A DNA stretch of 64,000 bases from Rhodanobacter sp. L36 (GCF_009765755.1 NZ_LMUV01000011.1:1400061-1464060), one strand, 5' to 3'; positions 27,127 through 36,705 are shown, counted from the stretch's first letter. The notes: a model not told the origin generated them from the letters alone. Numbers and translations are program-made.

Positions 27127-28308
27127 ATGAAGATTCCTTTTTGCACGGTTTTCTTTTTCACGACGACGCTGGTTGGCATGACGAGTGTTGCTGCGAACGA
27201 CGTCGCGTTGGCTAAGGCGCCCGCCGCTGCGGCTGCCGAAAAGCCGCACATGATGTCCCGCGATGAGGTCACGGCGATCGTCGACAATGCGCGCAAGATC
27301 GTTTCGCCGAATGGCGTGGACGAGCGCATCAAGGTGCGCATCGGCGGCATCGATCAGTGGCTGTCGATTCGCGGGCACGATCGACGCAATCCCGTCCTGC
27401 TCTATTTGCATGGCGGCCCGGCGTCGCCGGCGATGCCCGCCGACTTCACGTACCAATCGGCGTGGGAGGATTACTTCACCGTCGTGCAGTGGGATCAGCG
27501 TGGCAGCGGCAAGACCTATGCGGCGAACACCGAGCAACAGATGGCGCCGGGAATGACCATCGCGGGCATGACCGGCGACGCGGTACAGGTCGTGCAATAC
27601 CTGCGCACGCGCTATGCAAAACGGAAGATTTTCATCCTCGGGCATTCGTGGGGCACGGTGCTTGGCGTGCGGCTCGCGCAGCTGCATCCGGAATGGTTCT
27701 ACGCATATATCGGCGTTGGCCAGATGGTGAACGTGCGCAGGAACGAAGAGATCGGTTATGCGTTCGCGCTGCGCGAAGCGAAGGCGCATGGCAACGCCAA
27801 GGCAGTGAAAGAGCTGGAGGCGATCGCGCCGTATCCCGGCACGAAACCGTTGACGCTGGATCGTATCGGAACGCGCACCACTTGGGAGACGTATTTCGGC
27901 GGACTTACTTATGGGCGCGACAGCTTGAATTATGAAGTCGATGCGGAAGAACTCTCACCCGATTACAGCGAAGCCGAGCTCGATGCTATCGGCAAAGGCA
28001 GCCTGTTCACGCTGACGCATCTACTGCAGCCGTTGCTCGATGTGAACTTCGACAACGTGACGCATTTCAATTGTCCGGTGATCGTGTTCGCCGGCCAGCA
28101 CGATTTCACCACCGCGCACGAACTGGCCGAGCAGTGGTTCGCGAAGATCCAGGCGCCATCGAAGCACCTCGTGCTATTCGCCGATTCGGCGCACATGGTG
28201 ATGCAGGAGCAACCCGGCCGGTTTCTGATTCATCTGGTGAACGATGCGCTGCCTTTCGCCCGACAAGCGGGCGATGTGGCGCCCGCAGAAATCACCCGTG
28301 ACAAATAA
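27127..28308 (+). CDS. Secreted alpha/beta-hydrolase, proline-iminopeptidase-like (S33)
   Basis: 393 aa. The first 23 or so residues form an export signal (hydrophobic FFFTTTLVGM, cleavage near VAAND). The fold shows the oxyanion motif LHGGP, the family motif WDQRGSGKT, the nucleophile elbow GHSWG (S174), an aspartate in GQHDF and the histidine in DSAHM. Proline iminopeptidases remove N-terminal proline or act on small esters and amides; most are cytoplasmic, so a periplasmic or secreted location is notable. It lies directly after the permease array and before the two-component genes, so it probably acts on a compound handled by the permeases. That link is inference. Confidence 0.82.
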   Translation: MKIPFCTVFFFTTTLVGMTSVAANDVALAKAPAAAAAEKPHMMSRDEVTAIVDNARKIVSPNGVDERIKVRIGGIDQWLSIRGHDRRNPVLLYLHGGPASPAMPADFTYQSAWEDYFTVVQWDQRGSGKTYAANTEQQMAPGMTIAGMTGDAVQVVQYLRTRYAKRKIFILGHSWGTVLGVRLAQLHPEWFYAYIGVGQMVNVRRNEEIGYAFALREAKAHGNAKAVKELEAIAPYPGTKPLTLDRIGTRTTWETYFGGLTYGRDSLNYEVDAEELSPDYSEAELDAIGKGSLFTLTHLLQPLLDVNFDNVTHFNCPVIVFAGQHDFTTAHELAEQWFAKIQAPSKHLVLFADSAHMVMQEQPGRFLIHLVNDALPFARQAGDVAPAEITRDK

Positions 28309-28422
28309 GCGGAAAACGTGCGCGAAACCGCATGAAAAAGCGCTCGCGTGTATACGCATGCCGTTAGTCATGGCAACCTTTGTGGTCCGAGCGGCATCCA
28401 TGTCCGCATGTGCAGAAGAAAG

Positions 28423-29763
28423 ATGCGAACCGTACTGATCATCGACGACAACCCGTCCGTGGGCGAGGCGCTCTCGCTGGCGCTGTCGTTGCACGATATC
28501 CGTGCGCTCACCGCGCTCACGCCGGACGAAGGCCTCGCGGCTTTGCGGCGCGACATGGTCGACGTGGTGATCCAGGACATGAACTTCACCGCCGACACCA
28601 CGTCGGGCGAAGAAGGTGTGGCGTTGTTCCGCGCGATCCGCGAGCAGCATCCGGATTTGCCGGTCATCCTGCTCACCGCATGGACACATCTGGAAACCGC
28701 AGTCGAACTGGTCAAAGCCGGCGCTGCGGATTACCTGGCCAAGCCGTGGGACGACAACAAACTTCTCGCGACGGTGGAAAACCTGCTGGAGCTTTCCGAA
28801 TCCACCCGCGAGATGACGCGCACCCGGCGCGAACGTCGTCAGCGGCGTGAGCAACTGCAAGGCAAGTACGACCTCGACAACATCGTGTTTGCTTCCGAGG
28901 CGATGGCACGCACGCTGGACCTCGCGTGCCAGATCGCGCGCTCGGATGTGCCGGTGTTGATCACCGGACCGAACGGCACCGGCAAGGAGCGCATCGCCGC
29001 GATCGTGCATGCAAACTCCGCGGTGAAGCGCGGCGCGTTCGTCGCGGTGAACTGCGGTGCGCTGCCGGGCGAACTGATCGAGGCGGAGTTGTTCGGTGCC
29101 GATGCCGGCGCGTACACCGGCGCCAACAAAGCGCGCGAAGGTCGCTTCGAGATGGCCGATGGCGGCACGCTGTTTCTCGATGAAATCGGCAACCTGCCGT
29201 TGCCGGGACAGATGAAATTGCTGCGCGTGCTGGAAACCGGCCAGTTCGAACGACTCGGCTCCGGGCGCACGCGCCAGGTAAAGGTGCGCGTGCTGTCGGC
29301 GACCAATGCCGACCTGAAAGCGATGATTCGCGCCGGCACGTTCCGCGAAGATCTTTACTACCGACTCAACGTCATTGAAGTGAATCTTCCACCGCTTACC
29401 GATCGCAGCGACGACATTCTTCCGCTGGCTGAATTCTTTCTCGCTGGGCGCGCGGAACTCGGCGATGCGGCGCGCGAGGCGATGCTGGGTTATCCGTGGC
29501 CGGGCAATGTGCGCGAACTCAAAAACGCAATCGAGCGCGCGGCGCTGCTGACCGGCAGCAACCCGATCACGCCGGAGTTGCTGAACCTGCCGCAGCACGT
29601 GTCGAGCACATCGCGCAGCCTGGATGAACCGAGTCGCGAGGCGGTGGAAGCCGCGTTGAGCAAGGCTGATGGTGTGGTCAGCCGCGCTGCGCAGAATCTC
29701 GGCTTGTCGCGACAGGCGTTGTATCGGCGCATGGAACGTTACGGGTTGGCGACACCGGCCTGA
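28423..29763 (+). CDS. Sigma-54-dependent response regulator, NtrC family
   Basis: 446 aa from the ATG at 28423 behind AGAAGAAAG; in-frame codons further upstream lack a ribosome-binding site. The receiver domain (about 1-120) has the acidic pair D8/D9, phosphoacceptor D52 and K107. The AAA+ domain (about 150-385) has a variant Walker A GPNGTGKE (182-189) and the sigma-54 contact loop GAYTGA (229-234, F replaced by Y). A Fis-type helix-turn-helix closes the protein (about 410-444, LGLSRQALYRRM). When phosphorylated it should open sigma-54 promoters. Likely targets are this locus, possibly the site at 27054-27070. The cognate kinase is two genes downstream. Confidence 0.93.
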   Translation: MRTVLIIDDNPSVGEALSLALSLHDIRALTALTPDEGLAALRRDMVDVVIQDMNFTADTTSGEEGVALFRAIREQHPDLPVILLTAWTHLETAVELVKAGAADYLAKPWDDNKLLATVENLLELSESTREMTRTRRERRQRREQLQGKYDLDNIVFASEAMARTLDLACQIARSDVPVLITGPNGTGKERIAAIVHANSAVKRGAFVAVNCGALPGELIEAELFGADAGAYTGANKAREGRFEMADGGTLFLDEIGNLPLPGQMKLLRVLETGQFERLGSGRTRQVKVRVLSATNADLKAMIRAGTFREDLYYRLNVIEVNLPPLTDRSDDILPLAEFFLAGRAELGDAAREAMLGYPWPGNVRELKNAIERAALLTGSNPITPELLNLPQHVSSTSRSLDEPSREAVEAALSKADGVVSRAAQNLGLSRQALYRRMERYGLATPA

Positions 29764-29840
29764 TACCACGTCGTCCGTCATGGTTGTCGTTGCGGCAACG
29801 GCGTAGAAAGATGATGCACCCAACCAGCAGGAGTGATGCC

Positions 29841-30173
29841 GTGCGTTATCGGATTTGTGCAGGACTGTCGATGTTGCTGATCGCCTCCGCTGCGATGTCG
29901 CAGTCGGCGCCGCCGCCCACGACCAACGGGAACGACAACTGGTCGTCGCATCCTGCGGCCAGCGCGTCCACTTATTCGGCGCATCCGTCGATGAAGCCTT
30001 CGCAACCGAAGGAACATTTCAAGTTCAAGGATCGCGGCGACACCGGTCCGTCGAGTGCACCACCGCCAAGTGCCAACGACAAGTCGTCCGTGATGGGCAG
30101 CGATCGTGCCTGGCAGGATGGCCGTCCGCCGCTGGATTGCGCGCAGACACCGCAGGATCCCAAATGCCATTGA
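29841..30173 (+). CDS. Small secreted Pro/Ser-rich protein of unknown function
   Basis: 110 aa from a GTG at 29841, seven bases after AGGAG (29829-29833); the longer frame upstream has no such site. A signal peptide (ICAGLSMLLIASAAMS) is followed by a low-complexity mature part rich in Ser, Pro, Asn and Lys, including KEHFKFKDRGD and a C-terminal stretch with two cysteines (DCAQTPQDPKCH). No family was recognised. It sits between the regulator and the kinase, so it may be a periplasmic accessory of the sensor, but nothing proves it. Confidence 0.65.
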   Translation: MRYRICAGLSMLLIASAAMSQSAPPPTTNGNDNWSSHPAASASTYSAHPSMKPSQPKEHFKFKDRGDTGPSSAPPPSANDKSSVMGSDRAWQDGRPPLDCAQTPQDPKCH

Positions 30174-30204
30174 GGCATCGCGTCCGCGCCACGGTTCATC
30201 GCTG

Positions 30205-31599
30205 ATGTGGCGTCGACTGAATTCGCTGCAGGGACGGCTGACGCTGTTGCTGATCGTGGGTGGCCTGGCCGGCGCGCTGATCTATGCCGGTGTCACGCAA
30301 GGTCCGCTGACGCAGTTGATGAAATGGATGAACAAGGATGTCTTGCGGTCGCTGGATCTGCCGGCACGGATGAGTTTCTACGGCGGGCTGCTGGCAACCT
30401 TGATCGTGATGATGCCGGTGGCGTTCTGGCTGGCCAGCCGCGCGATGTCGCCGATCAGTCGTCTGCTGCGCGCGCTCGAAGGCGCAGTGGCGAGTTATCG
30501 CGACGGCGATTTCAGCCTGTCCATCGCGATCGATCGGCGCGACGAACTGGGTGAACTGATCCGCATGCACAACGCGCTGGGACAAACTCTGCGCGACCAG
30601 CGACAGCATCTCGTGCAGCGCGAACTGCTGCTCGATACGGTGGTGCAGAACACGCCCGTCGCGCTGGTGCTCACCGATTCGTCCGGTCGCGTCGCTTACG
30701 CCAACATTGCCGCGCGGCATCTGTTCAACGAAGGCAGCAGCGTGCACGGTCTGGATTTCGCCGCCTTGCTTTCCGATGCGCCCGAAGCACTGCGTCGCGC
30801 GGTGGAAAGTGGCGAGGATGCGCTGCTCAGCGTGGAGATGGACGGCAGCGAGGAAACCTTCCATCTTTCGCAGCGCGCGTTTCGTTTGCAGGGCCGTCCG
30901 CATCGGCTTCAGTTATTCCGTCGCATGACGCGCGAACTGTCGCGTCAGGAAGTGGCGACGTGGAAGCGGGTGATCCGCGTGATCAGCCACGAGCTCAACA
31001 ATTCGCTCGCGCCGATTTCGTCGCTCGCGCATTCCGGCGCCGAGCTGGCGCGGCGCGGCGACACCGACAGGTTGCCCGGCGTGTTCGCCACCATCGGCGA
31101 ACGCGCACGACACCTGCACGGATTCATCGCTGGCTATGCCAGCTTCGCCAAGCTGCCGTCGCCGCAACCCATATCGATCGAGTGGATGCCGTTCCTCGAA
31201 GGGCTGGCGCTGCATTGTCAGTTCAAGCTGGCCAATCCGGCGCCGGAACGCGCCAGCCGATTCGATGCCGCGCAGATCGAGCAGGTGCTGATCAACCTCA
31301 TCAAGAACGCGCACGAATCCGGCAGCGCGGACGAAGACGTCACGCTGTCGATCAGCGACACCGGTCGCGAGTTGCGGATCGCGGTCGCCGACCGTGGCCC
31401 GGGTATGACCGAAACCGTGTTGGCACAAGCGTTGCTGCCGTTTTATTCGACCAAGCGCTCAGGCACAGGCCTCGGGCTCGCGCTGGCGCGCGAAATCGCC
31501 GAAGCGCACGGCGGCCGCGTGCTGCTAGCCAACCGTGAAGGCGGCGGCTTGCAGGTGAGCCTGGTGCTGCCGCAGGTCGGCCGGCAGGGTCTGGCGTAA
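30205..31599 (+). CDS. Membrane sensor histidine kinase of the locus
   Basis: 464 aa from the ATG at 30205. Helices at about residues 11-28 and 58-76 enclose only about 29 extracytoplasmic residues. A HAMP linker (about 76-130) and a PAS-like domain (about 145-250, [18 protein letters not shown]) follow. The phosphoaccepting histidine is H262 in [11 protein letters not shown]. The ATPase part shows the N box [19 protein letters not shown] and [14 protein letters not shown]. It is NtrB-like in its catalytic half and should phosphorylate the regulator at 28423-29763. The small external loop resembles kinases that sense through a membrane partner rather than by a ligand domain of their own. Confidence 0.92.
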   Translation: MWRRLNSLQGRLTLLLIVGGLAGALIYAGVTQGPLTQLMKWMNKDVLRSLDLPARMSFYGGLLATLIVMMPVAFWLASRAMSPISRLLRALEGAVASYRDGDFSLSIAIDRRDELGELIRMHNALGQTLRDQRQHLVQRELLLDTVVQNTPVALVLTDSSGRVAYANIAARHLFNEGSSVHGLDFAALLSDAPEALRRAVESGEDALLSVEMDGSEETFHLSQRAFRLQGRPHRLQLFRRMTRELSRQEVATWKRVIRVISHELNNSLAPISSLAHSGAELARRGDTDRLPGVFATIGERARHLHGFIAGYASFAKLPSPQPISIEWMPFLEGLALHCQFKLANPAPERASRFDAAQIEQVLINLIKNAHESGSADEDVTLSISDTGRELRIAVADRGPGMTETVLAQALLPFYSTKRSGTGLGLALAREIAEAHGGRVLLANREGGGLQVSLVLPQVGRQGLA

Positions 31600-31645
31600 C
31601 GCGAGCTCGCCTATACTCACGCCTTCGTCAAGCAGGGAGAAGGCA

Positions 31646-32593
31646 ATGGGAATCGGACAGATGCTCGCGTTGGTGATCTTCGTTCTGGTGATCGTCGGCA
31701 TATTCAAACTCGTGCGCATCGTGCCGCAGGGTTTCGAATGGACGGTGGAAACCTTCGGCAAGTACACCCGCACACTTAGCCCCGGCCTGCACTTTTTGAT
31801 GCCGTTCTACCAGTCGGTCGGACGCAAGATCAACATGATGGAGCAGGTGCTCGACGTGCCGTCGCAGGACGTGATCACCAAGGACAACGCGGTCGTGCGC
31901 GTCGACGGGGTGGTGTTCTACCAAGTGCTCGACGCATCCAAGGCCGCGTACGAAGTTTCGAATCTCGAGCAGGCGTCGCTCGCGTTGATCATGACCAACA
32001 TCCGTACCGTGCTCGGTTCGATGGACCTGGACGAATCGCTGAGCCAGCGCGACGGCATCAACGCGAAGTTGCTGCGCGTGGTGGATGAAGCAACCCATCC
32101 GTGGGGCGTCAAGGTCAACCGCATCGAGATCAAGGACATCGCGCCGCCGCGCGACCTGATCGACGCCATGGCGCGGCAGATGAAAGCCGAGCGTGAGAAG
32201 CGCGCGAACATTCTCGACGCGGAAGGTTTTCGTCAGGCGGCGATCCTCAAGGCCGAAGGCGAGAAGCAGTCGGTGATCCTCGCGGCCGAAGGCGAGAAGG
32301 AAGCTGCGTTCCGCGCGGCCGAGGCGCGCGAGCGATCGGCCGAAGCCGAAGCGAAGGCGACCACGATGGTTTCCGAGGCGATTTCCAACGGCAACGTCAA
32401 CGCGCTGAATTACTTCGTCGCCAATAACTACGTCGATGCGCTGAAGGAAATGGCCAAGTCGCCGAACCAGAAAATGCTGCTGCTGCCGATTGAAGCCACC
32501 GGCATTCTCGGTTCGCTGGCCGGTATCGCCGAGCTCGCAAAGGATTCGCTGGCCCAGCAGCAGAAGTCGATCGCGCAGGCGCCGCCGCGCTGA
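31646..32593 (+). CDS. qmcA: SPFH/band-7 membrane protein QmcA
   Basis: 315 aa, start supported by GGGAGAAGG. One N-terminal membrane helix (about 5-25) is followed by the SPFH domain ([34 protein letters not shown]) and a long Ala/Glu/Lys-rich coiled coil (about 190-245, repeated AEGEKQ/AEGEKE units). SPFH proteins form large ring or cage oligomers in the membrane, linked to membrane domains and protease control. The next gene is the usual NfeD partner. A TATACT hexamer at 31612-31617 could be a -10 element, but no good -35 is visible. Confidence 0.93.
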   Translation: MGIGQMLALVIFVLVIVGIFKLVRIVPQGFEWTVETFGKYTRTLSPGLHFLMPFYQSVGRKINMMEQVLDVPSQDVITKDNAVVRVDGVVFYQVLDASKAAYEVSNLEQASLALIMTNIRTVLGSMDLDESLSQRDGINAKLLRVVDEATHPWGVKVNRIEIKDIAPPRDLIDAMARQMKAEREKRANILDAEGFRQAAILKAEGEKQSVILAAEGEKEAAFRAAEARERSAEAEAKATTMVSEAISNGNVNALNYFVANNYVDALKEMAKSPNQKMLLLPIEATGILGSLAGIAELAKDSLAQQQKSIAQAPPR

Positions 32594-32606
32594 GGGGGAA
32601 CGCATC

Positions 32607-33053
32607 ATGTGGGAGTTTTCCATGCATTACCTGTGGTGGATCCTTGCGCTGGTGTTGATCGCCGGCGAGCTTCTGCTGCCCGGTTATTTCCTGCTGTGGA
32701 TCGGTGTGGCCGCGGCGGCGATGGGCGTAGTGCTGTGGGTCGTGCCAACGTTGAGCCTGCTGGCGCAGGCCGTGCTGTTCGCGTTGCTGGCGAGTGCCGC
32801 GTGTCTTGTCTATGCGCGCCTGCTGCGGCCGCGGATCGAGCGGCGCGCGCCCGGCAGCGAGCGACTGAACCGTCGCGCGGAGCAGATGATCGGGCAGCGC
32901 TACGACCTGGTCGAACCGATCGTCAACGGTCGCGGCAAGGCTCGCGTGGGCGACGGCCAATGGCTGGTCAGCGGACCGGACCTGCCGGTTGGCGCGACGG
33001 TGGAAGTGTTGTCGGTCGACGGCACTACGCTGAAGGTGCGCGCCGCGACATGA
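32607..33053 (+). CDS. NfeD-family membrane protein, partner of QmcA
   Basis: 148 aa from the ATG at 32607 with GAGGGGGAA upstream. Two to three hydrophobic segments (about 5-25, 28-47, 50-70) are followed by a small beta-barrel OB domain (about 90-148, VGDGQWLVSGPDLPVGATVEV). This is the short NfeD form, YbbK-like, without the N-terminal protease domain. Short NfeD proteins are encoded with SPFH proteins and are thought to cap or anchor their assemblies. Its stop overlaps the next start (ATGA). Confidence 0.9.
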   Translation: MWEFSMHYLWWILALVLIAGELLLPGYFLLWIGVAAAAMGVVLWVVPTLSLLAQAVLFALLASAACLVYARLLRPRIERRAPGSERLNRRAEQMIGQRYDLVEPIVNGRGKARVGDGQWLVSGPDLPVGATVEVLSVDGTTLKVRAAT

Positions 33054-34327
33054 GTGCGACCGGCAGCGTGGCGCAGGGTTTCGCCGGCACGGCGATCACC
33101 ACGCGCATGGCCTTTCTGCTGGAACTGGCGCGTCGACTGCATCAGTACGGCACATCCGCGCCGCGTCTGGAAATGGCGATTGCCGGCTCGGCGCAGCGAC
33201 TCGGCCTGGGCGCCGATGTCTGGTCCAGTCCGACGGCGATCATCATTTCCTTCGCCGATCTGGCGCAGGGCGAAGAGGGTCTCGCGCAGGTGACGCAGGT
33301 CGTGCGGCTGTCGCCAGGCGAAGTGAATCTGGAGCGCCTGTGCCGCGCCGACGAGATCGCCGACCGCGTGATCGCCGGTGAAATGGATCTGCACGAAGGC
33401 TTTCATCTGCTGCGCGTGCTGGGCCTTCCTGATACACGGCGCGAGCAGTTGGGTTCCATCGCCAGTTATGGCCTTTCCGCCGCGGCCATCGCGGCGTTGT
33501 TCCTGCACAGCTCGTGGCTGGATCTGGTGGTGGCCGCCATCACCGGCGTGATCATCGGCTGCATCACCGTGCTGGCCAGTCGCCGGCCGCGGCTGGCGGT
33601 GGCCAGCGATGCGATCTGCGCGCTGGTGGCCACGGTCATCGCCATCTCCGTCAGCGCATTCTTTGCGCCGCTGGCGATCAAGGCGGTGGTGCTGGCGAGT
33701 TTGATCGTGCTGATACCCGGCATGTCGCTGACCACCGCGGTACGCGAAATTTCCAGCCAGCACCTGGTGTCGGGTATGGCGCGCATGGGCGGCGCGATGT
33801 CGACCCTGCTGAAGCTGACTTTCGGCACGATCGCGGCGACGCAGCTGTGCGCCGCCTTTGGCATCGAGGCACGTGATTCCACCGTGGCCGCCTTGCCGAA
33901 CTGGATCGATTACCCGGCATTGCTGATCGCCGCGATTGCCTTCGCCATCCTGTTCCGCGCGGCACGACGCGATTGGCCGGTGGTCATTCTTGCGGTCGCC
34001 GTGGGTTATCTTGCCACGCGTTGGGGAGGGGAAATATCCGGCTCGTTGCCGAAAGCGCCCGTCGGGGTTTTCCTGGGTGGATTGTTGCTTGGTTCGCTTT
34101 CCAACCTCTATGCGCGATTCGCGCATCGACCGGGCGCAGTGGTTCGCGAACCGGGTGTTTTGCTGCTGGTGCCGGGCAGCGTCGGTTTTCGCAGTGTGTC
34201 GTTTCTGCTCGAGCGCAATACATCGCTGGGCATGGAAACCGGCCTGTTGCTGATCACGCTGTTGATATCGCTGGTGGCAGGATTGATGTTCGGCGACCTG
34301 CTGGTGGCGCCGCGTCGATCACTCTGA
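33050..34327 (+). CDS. ThrE-type threonine/serine exporter
   Basis: 425 aa, start overlapping the nfeD stop by four bases. It combines both halves of the ThrE family: an N-terminal DUF1212-like part (about 20-270), whose soluble front carries LARRLHQYGTSAPRLE and which then has helices with IPGMSLTTAVREIS, and a C-terminal DUF3815-like part (about 285-425, GVFLGGLLLGSLSNLYAR, VLLLVPGSVGFRS). About ten membrane helices are expected. Corynebacterium ThrE exports threonine and serine; the substrate here is inferred. Co-translation with qmcA-nfeD is unusual and may mean read-through rather than function. Confidence 0.88.
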   Translation: MSATGSVAQGFAGTAITTRMAFLLELARRLHQYGTSAPRLEMAIAGSAQRLGLGADVWSSPTAIIISFADLAQGEEGLAQVTQVVRLSPGEVNLERLCRADEIADRVIAGEMDLHEGFHLLRVLGLPDTRREQLGSIASYGLSAAAIAALFLHSSWLDLVVAAITGVIIGCITVLASRRPRLAVASDAICALVATVIAISVSAFFAPLAIKAVVLASLIVLIPGMSLTTAVREISSQHLVSGMARMGGAMSTLLKLTFGTIAATQLCAAFGIEARDSTVAALPNWIDYPALLIAAIAFAILFRAARRDWPVVILAVAVGYLATRWGGEISGSLPKAPVGVFLGGLLLGSLSNLYARFAHRPGAVVREPGVLLLVPGSVGFRSVSFLLERNTSLGMETGLLLITLLISLVAGLMFGDLLVAPRRSL

Positions 34328-34375
34328 CCAAACGTTGACATAACGAGCCGGTATTTATTGAAGTTACGTCGAAAG

Positions 34376-34410
34376 AAAGAAAGCCGGCACGAAGCCGGCT
34401 TTCTTTTTAT
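34376..34410. terminator. Bidirectional intrinsic terminator
   Basis: A 13-bp perfect stem, AAAGAAAGCCGGC (34376-34388) with GCCGGCTTTCTTT (34394-34406), around a five-base loop, with T-rich DNA on the right and A-rich DNA on the left. It lies between the convergent exporter and H-NS-family genes and can end both transcripts. Confidence 0.9.
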
Positions 34411-34426
34411 CGCGTATGGCGTTGGA

Positions 34427-34744
34427 TCAGATCGTCAGATCTTTTTCCTTCTTGCCGGCCTTCAAAGCGTCGTTGAACCAGTGCGGACGCTTGCCGCGGC
34501 CGGACCAGGTCTGTGCCGGGTTGGCCGGGTTGCGGTATTTCGGTGCGACCGATCCGGTGCGCTTCGCCTTGCGGGCGCCGCCGAAAATATCCTCGAAGGT
34601 ATAACCCTCGGCCTTGATCAGGGCGTGCACTTTGTCGCGCAGCTTGACGACCTTTTCCTTGCGCAATTCCGTCTGGCGCACCTGGGCCTTGCTGATGAGG
34701 TCATTAAGCTGGGTGTGATTGAGATTCTTGATATCGACGGCCAT
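34427..34744 (-). CDS. H-NS-family nucleoid protein
   Basis: 105 aa. The N-terminal coiled-coil oligomerisation part (about 1-55, LNDLISKAQVRQTELRKEK) is followed by the C-terminal DNA-binding domain with the core YRNPANPAQTWSGRGKRPHW (about 70-90). This is the short Xanthomonadales/Burkholderiales H-NS type (XrvA, BpH3), which binds AT-rich DNA and silences genes. GGGAG lies seven bases before the start. The 263 bases upstream are comparatively AT-rich, as often seen for self-regulated hns genes. Confidence 0.92.
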   Translation of the reverse strand: MAVDIKNLNHTQLNDLISKAQVRQTELRKEKVVKLRDKVHALIKAEGYTFEDIFGGARKAKRTGSVAPKYRNPANPAQTWSGRGKRPHWFNDALKAGKKEKDLTI

Positions 34745-34847
34745 TGAATGACTCCCGGGGGTGAGTATTGGTATTTAAAAGTCGGGAATGGAAGGGGCAC
34801 CCGACCAGCAGAGAGGTTGTTGCATCAATGATTCTCGCTGATCGCTC

Positions 34848-34866
34848 GCGCGCTTGTAAAGCGCGC
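34848..34866. repeat. Perfect hairpin upstream of the H-NS-family gene
   Basis: GCGCGCTT, loop GTA, AAGCGCGC: an 8-bp perfect stem about 104 bases upstream of the hns-like start. There is no T tract, so it is not an ordinary terminator. It could be an operator or a leftover hairpin. Confidence 0.4.
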
Positions 34867-34939
34867 AGACGAATGGGCGGGCATTTTCAAATGGTCGCCG
34901 TTAATCCGTTCCGGGCAATGGAGTTAATCGTCGAAAGTT

Positions 34940-34965
34940 TTATTGACCGGTAGTGCGGTCAGTAA
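34940..34965. promoter_or_regulatory. Palindrome TGACCG-N6-CGGTCA between proS and the H-NS-family gene
   Basis: TTATTGACCG (34940-34949) and CGGTCAGTAA (34956-34965) are inverted with one mismatch. As RNA reading leftwards from proS this is a 10-bp stem with a six-base loop but only a weak T stretch behind it. The shape also resembles a TetR-type operator, although no TetR gene is nearby. It could serve as the proS terminator. Confidence 0.4.
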
Positions 34966-35007
34966 AAAGTTCCGCAGGTGCGACGGTTTCATTAATCCGC
35001 AAACCGT

Positions 35008-36705
35008 TCAACCCAGCAACGCAAACAAATCCTGCTCGGTGATCGCCCGGCTATCGGCGTCCTGGCGGCCGCGATATTCCAGCGTTCCGGCGGCCAGGCC
35101 GCGTTCGCTGACAACAATGCGGTGGGGAATGCCGATCAGCTCCATGTCTGCGAACATGCCGCCGGGGCGCAGGCCGCGATCGTCCAGCGCTGTCTCGATG
35201 CCCCGCTGGCTCAACGATTGGTACAGCGCTTCGGCGGCCTCGGCGACGGCAGGGTCTTTCTTCGGATTGATCACGCACACCACCACTCTCCAAGGCGCCA
35301 TCGCCTCCGGCCAGACAATGCCGGCGTCATCATGACGCTGCTCGATCGCCGCGGCGACGATCCGGCTGACGCCGATGCCGTAGCAGCCCATGGTCATCAG
35401 CTGCGGCTTGCCCTGGTCGTCGATCACGGTGGCGCCGAGTGCTTCGGCGTATTTCTGGCCGAGCTGGAACACGTGGCCGACTTCGATGCCGCGAGCGATG
35501 TGCAACACGCCCTTGCCGTCGGGCGACAGGTCGCCTTCGACCACGTTGCGCAGGTCCGCAATGCGGCTGATGCGCGCGTCGCGTAACCAGTTTGCGCCGG
35601 AGCAATGCACGTCGTTGGTATTGCCGCCGCAGATGAAATCAGCAAGCTGCGCCGCATCGCGATCAACGATCACCGGAATATTTTGCGGAAGCCCGACCGG
35701 CCCGATGAAACCGGGGCGCGCACCGATGGCGGCGAGGATTTCCTCTTCGCTGGCCAGCACCGATTCGCCCGACAACTCGGCCAGCTTGCCGGCCTTCACT
35801 TCGTTGAGTTCGTGATCGCCGCGCAGGCATAAAGCCACCAATCCATCATGGCCGCGCACCAGCAGAGTCTTGATGACGCGATGGGCGGCGACGTTGAAAT
35901 AGCGCGTGACATCCTCGACTGTGCGCACGCGTGGCGTGTCGACGCGCGCCAGTGTCTCTGTCGGAGTTTCGCGTTCGCCGACAGGCACGAGTGCTTCGGC
36001 CTTCTCGAGATTCGCGGCGTAATCGGAGCCATCGGAAAACGCGATGGCGTCTTCCCCGGAATCGGCGAGCACCTGGAACTCGTGGCTGGCGTTGCCGCCG
36101 ATGGCGCCGGTGTCCGCCTGCACGGCACGGAAGGTGAGGCCGAGCCGCGTGAAGATCCGCGTGTACGCCTGATACATCGCGGCATATGTTTCGGCCAGCG
36201 ATTCCTGTGTGAGATGGAACGAGTAAGCATCTTTCATCAGAAATTCGCGCGCGCGCATCACGCCGAAGCGCGGGCGAATCTCGTCGCGGAACTTGGTCTG
36301 GATCTGGTAGAAATTGATCGGCAACTGCTTGTAACTTTTCAGCTCGTTGCGCGCGAAATCGGTGATGACTTCCTCATGCGTCGGCCCATAGCAGAACTCC
36401 TGCTGCTTGCGATCCTTGATCTTCAGAAGTTGTCCGCCGAATTTCTGCCAGCGGCCGGTTTCTTCCCACAGCTCGCGGGGCTGGATCGACGGCATCAGCA
36501 ACTCGATTGCACCGGCGCGATCCATTTCCTCGCGCACGATGCCCTCGACCTTGCGCATCACGCGCAGGCCCAGCGGCGACCATGTGTAAAGGCCCGAAGC
36601 CAGGCGACGGATCATGCCTGCACGCAACATCAGCCGATGGCTGGCGATTTCCGCGTCGGCGGGTACTTCCTTGACGGTGGCCAGGTGGAATTGGCTGAGG
36701 CGCAT
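35008..36705 (-). CDS. proS: Prolyl-tRNA synthetase
   Basis: 565 aa, near the 572 of E. coli. The start at 36705 ([15 protein letters not shown]) is chosen by homology; the frame extends 72 codons further upstream with Ser/Arg-rich, unlikely sequence. Class II synthetase motifs are visible: [15 protein letters not shown] (motif 1 region), [21 protein letters not shown] (motif 2) and [13 protein letters not shown] (motif 3). The editing insertion lies at about 225-400 and the anticodon-binding domain at about 475-565. The enzyme charges tRNA-Pro in the cytoplasm. Confidence 0.97.
   Translation of the reverse strand: MRLSQFHLATVKEVPADAEIASHRLMLRAGMIRRLASGLYTWSPLGLRVMRKVEGIVREEMDRAGAIELLMPSIQPRELWEETGRWQKFGGQLLKIKDRKQQEFCYGPTHEEVITDFARNELKSYKQLPINFYQIQTKFRDEIRPRFGVMRAREFLMKDAYSFHLTQESLAETYAAMYQAYTRIFTRLGLTFRAVQADTGAIGGNASHEFQVLADSGEDAIAFSDGSDYAANLEKAEALVPVGERETPTETLARVDTPRVRTVEDVTRYFNVAAHRVIKTLLVRGHDGLVALCLRGDHELNEVKAGKLAELSGESVLASEEEILAAIGARPGFIGPVGLPQNIPVIVDRDAAQLADFICGGNTNDVHCSGANWLRDARISRIADLRNVVEGDLSPDGKGVLHIARGIEVGHVFQLGQKYAEALGATVIDDQGKPQLMTMGCYGIGVSRIVAAAIEQRHDDAGIVWPEAMAPWRVVVCVINPKKDPAVAEAAEALYQSLSQRGIETALDDRGLRPGGMFADMELIGIPHRIVVSERGLAAGTLEYRGRQDADSRAITEQDLFALLG

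Noticed and set aside
28368-28385. ATGGCAACCTTTGTGG as a sigma-54 site before the response regulator
   Set aside because: The GC dinucleotide at -12 is missing at the required spacing.
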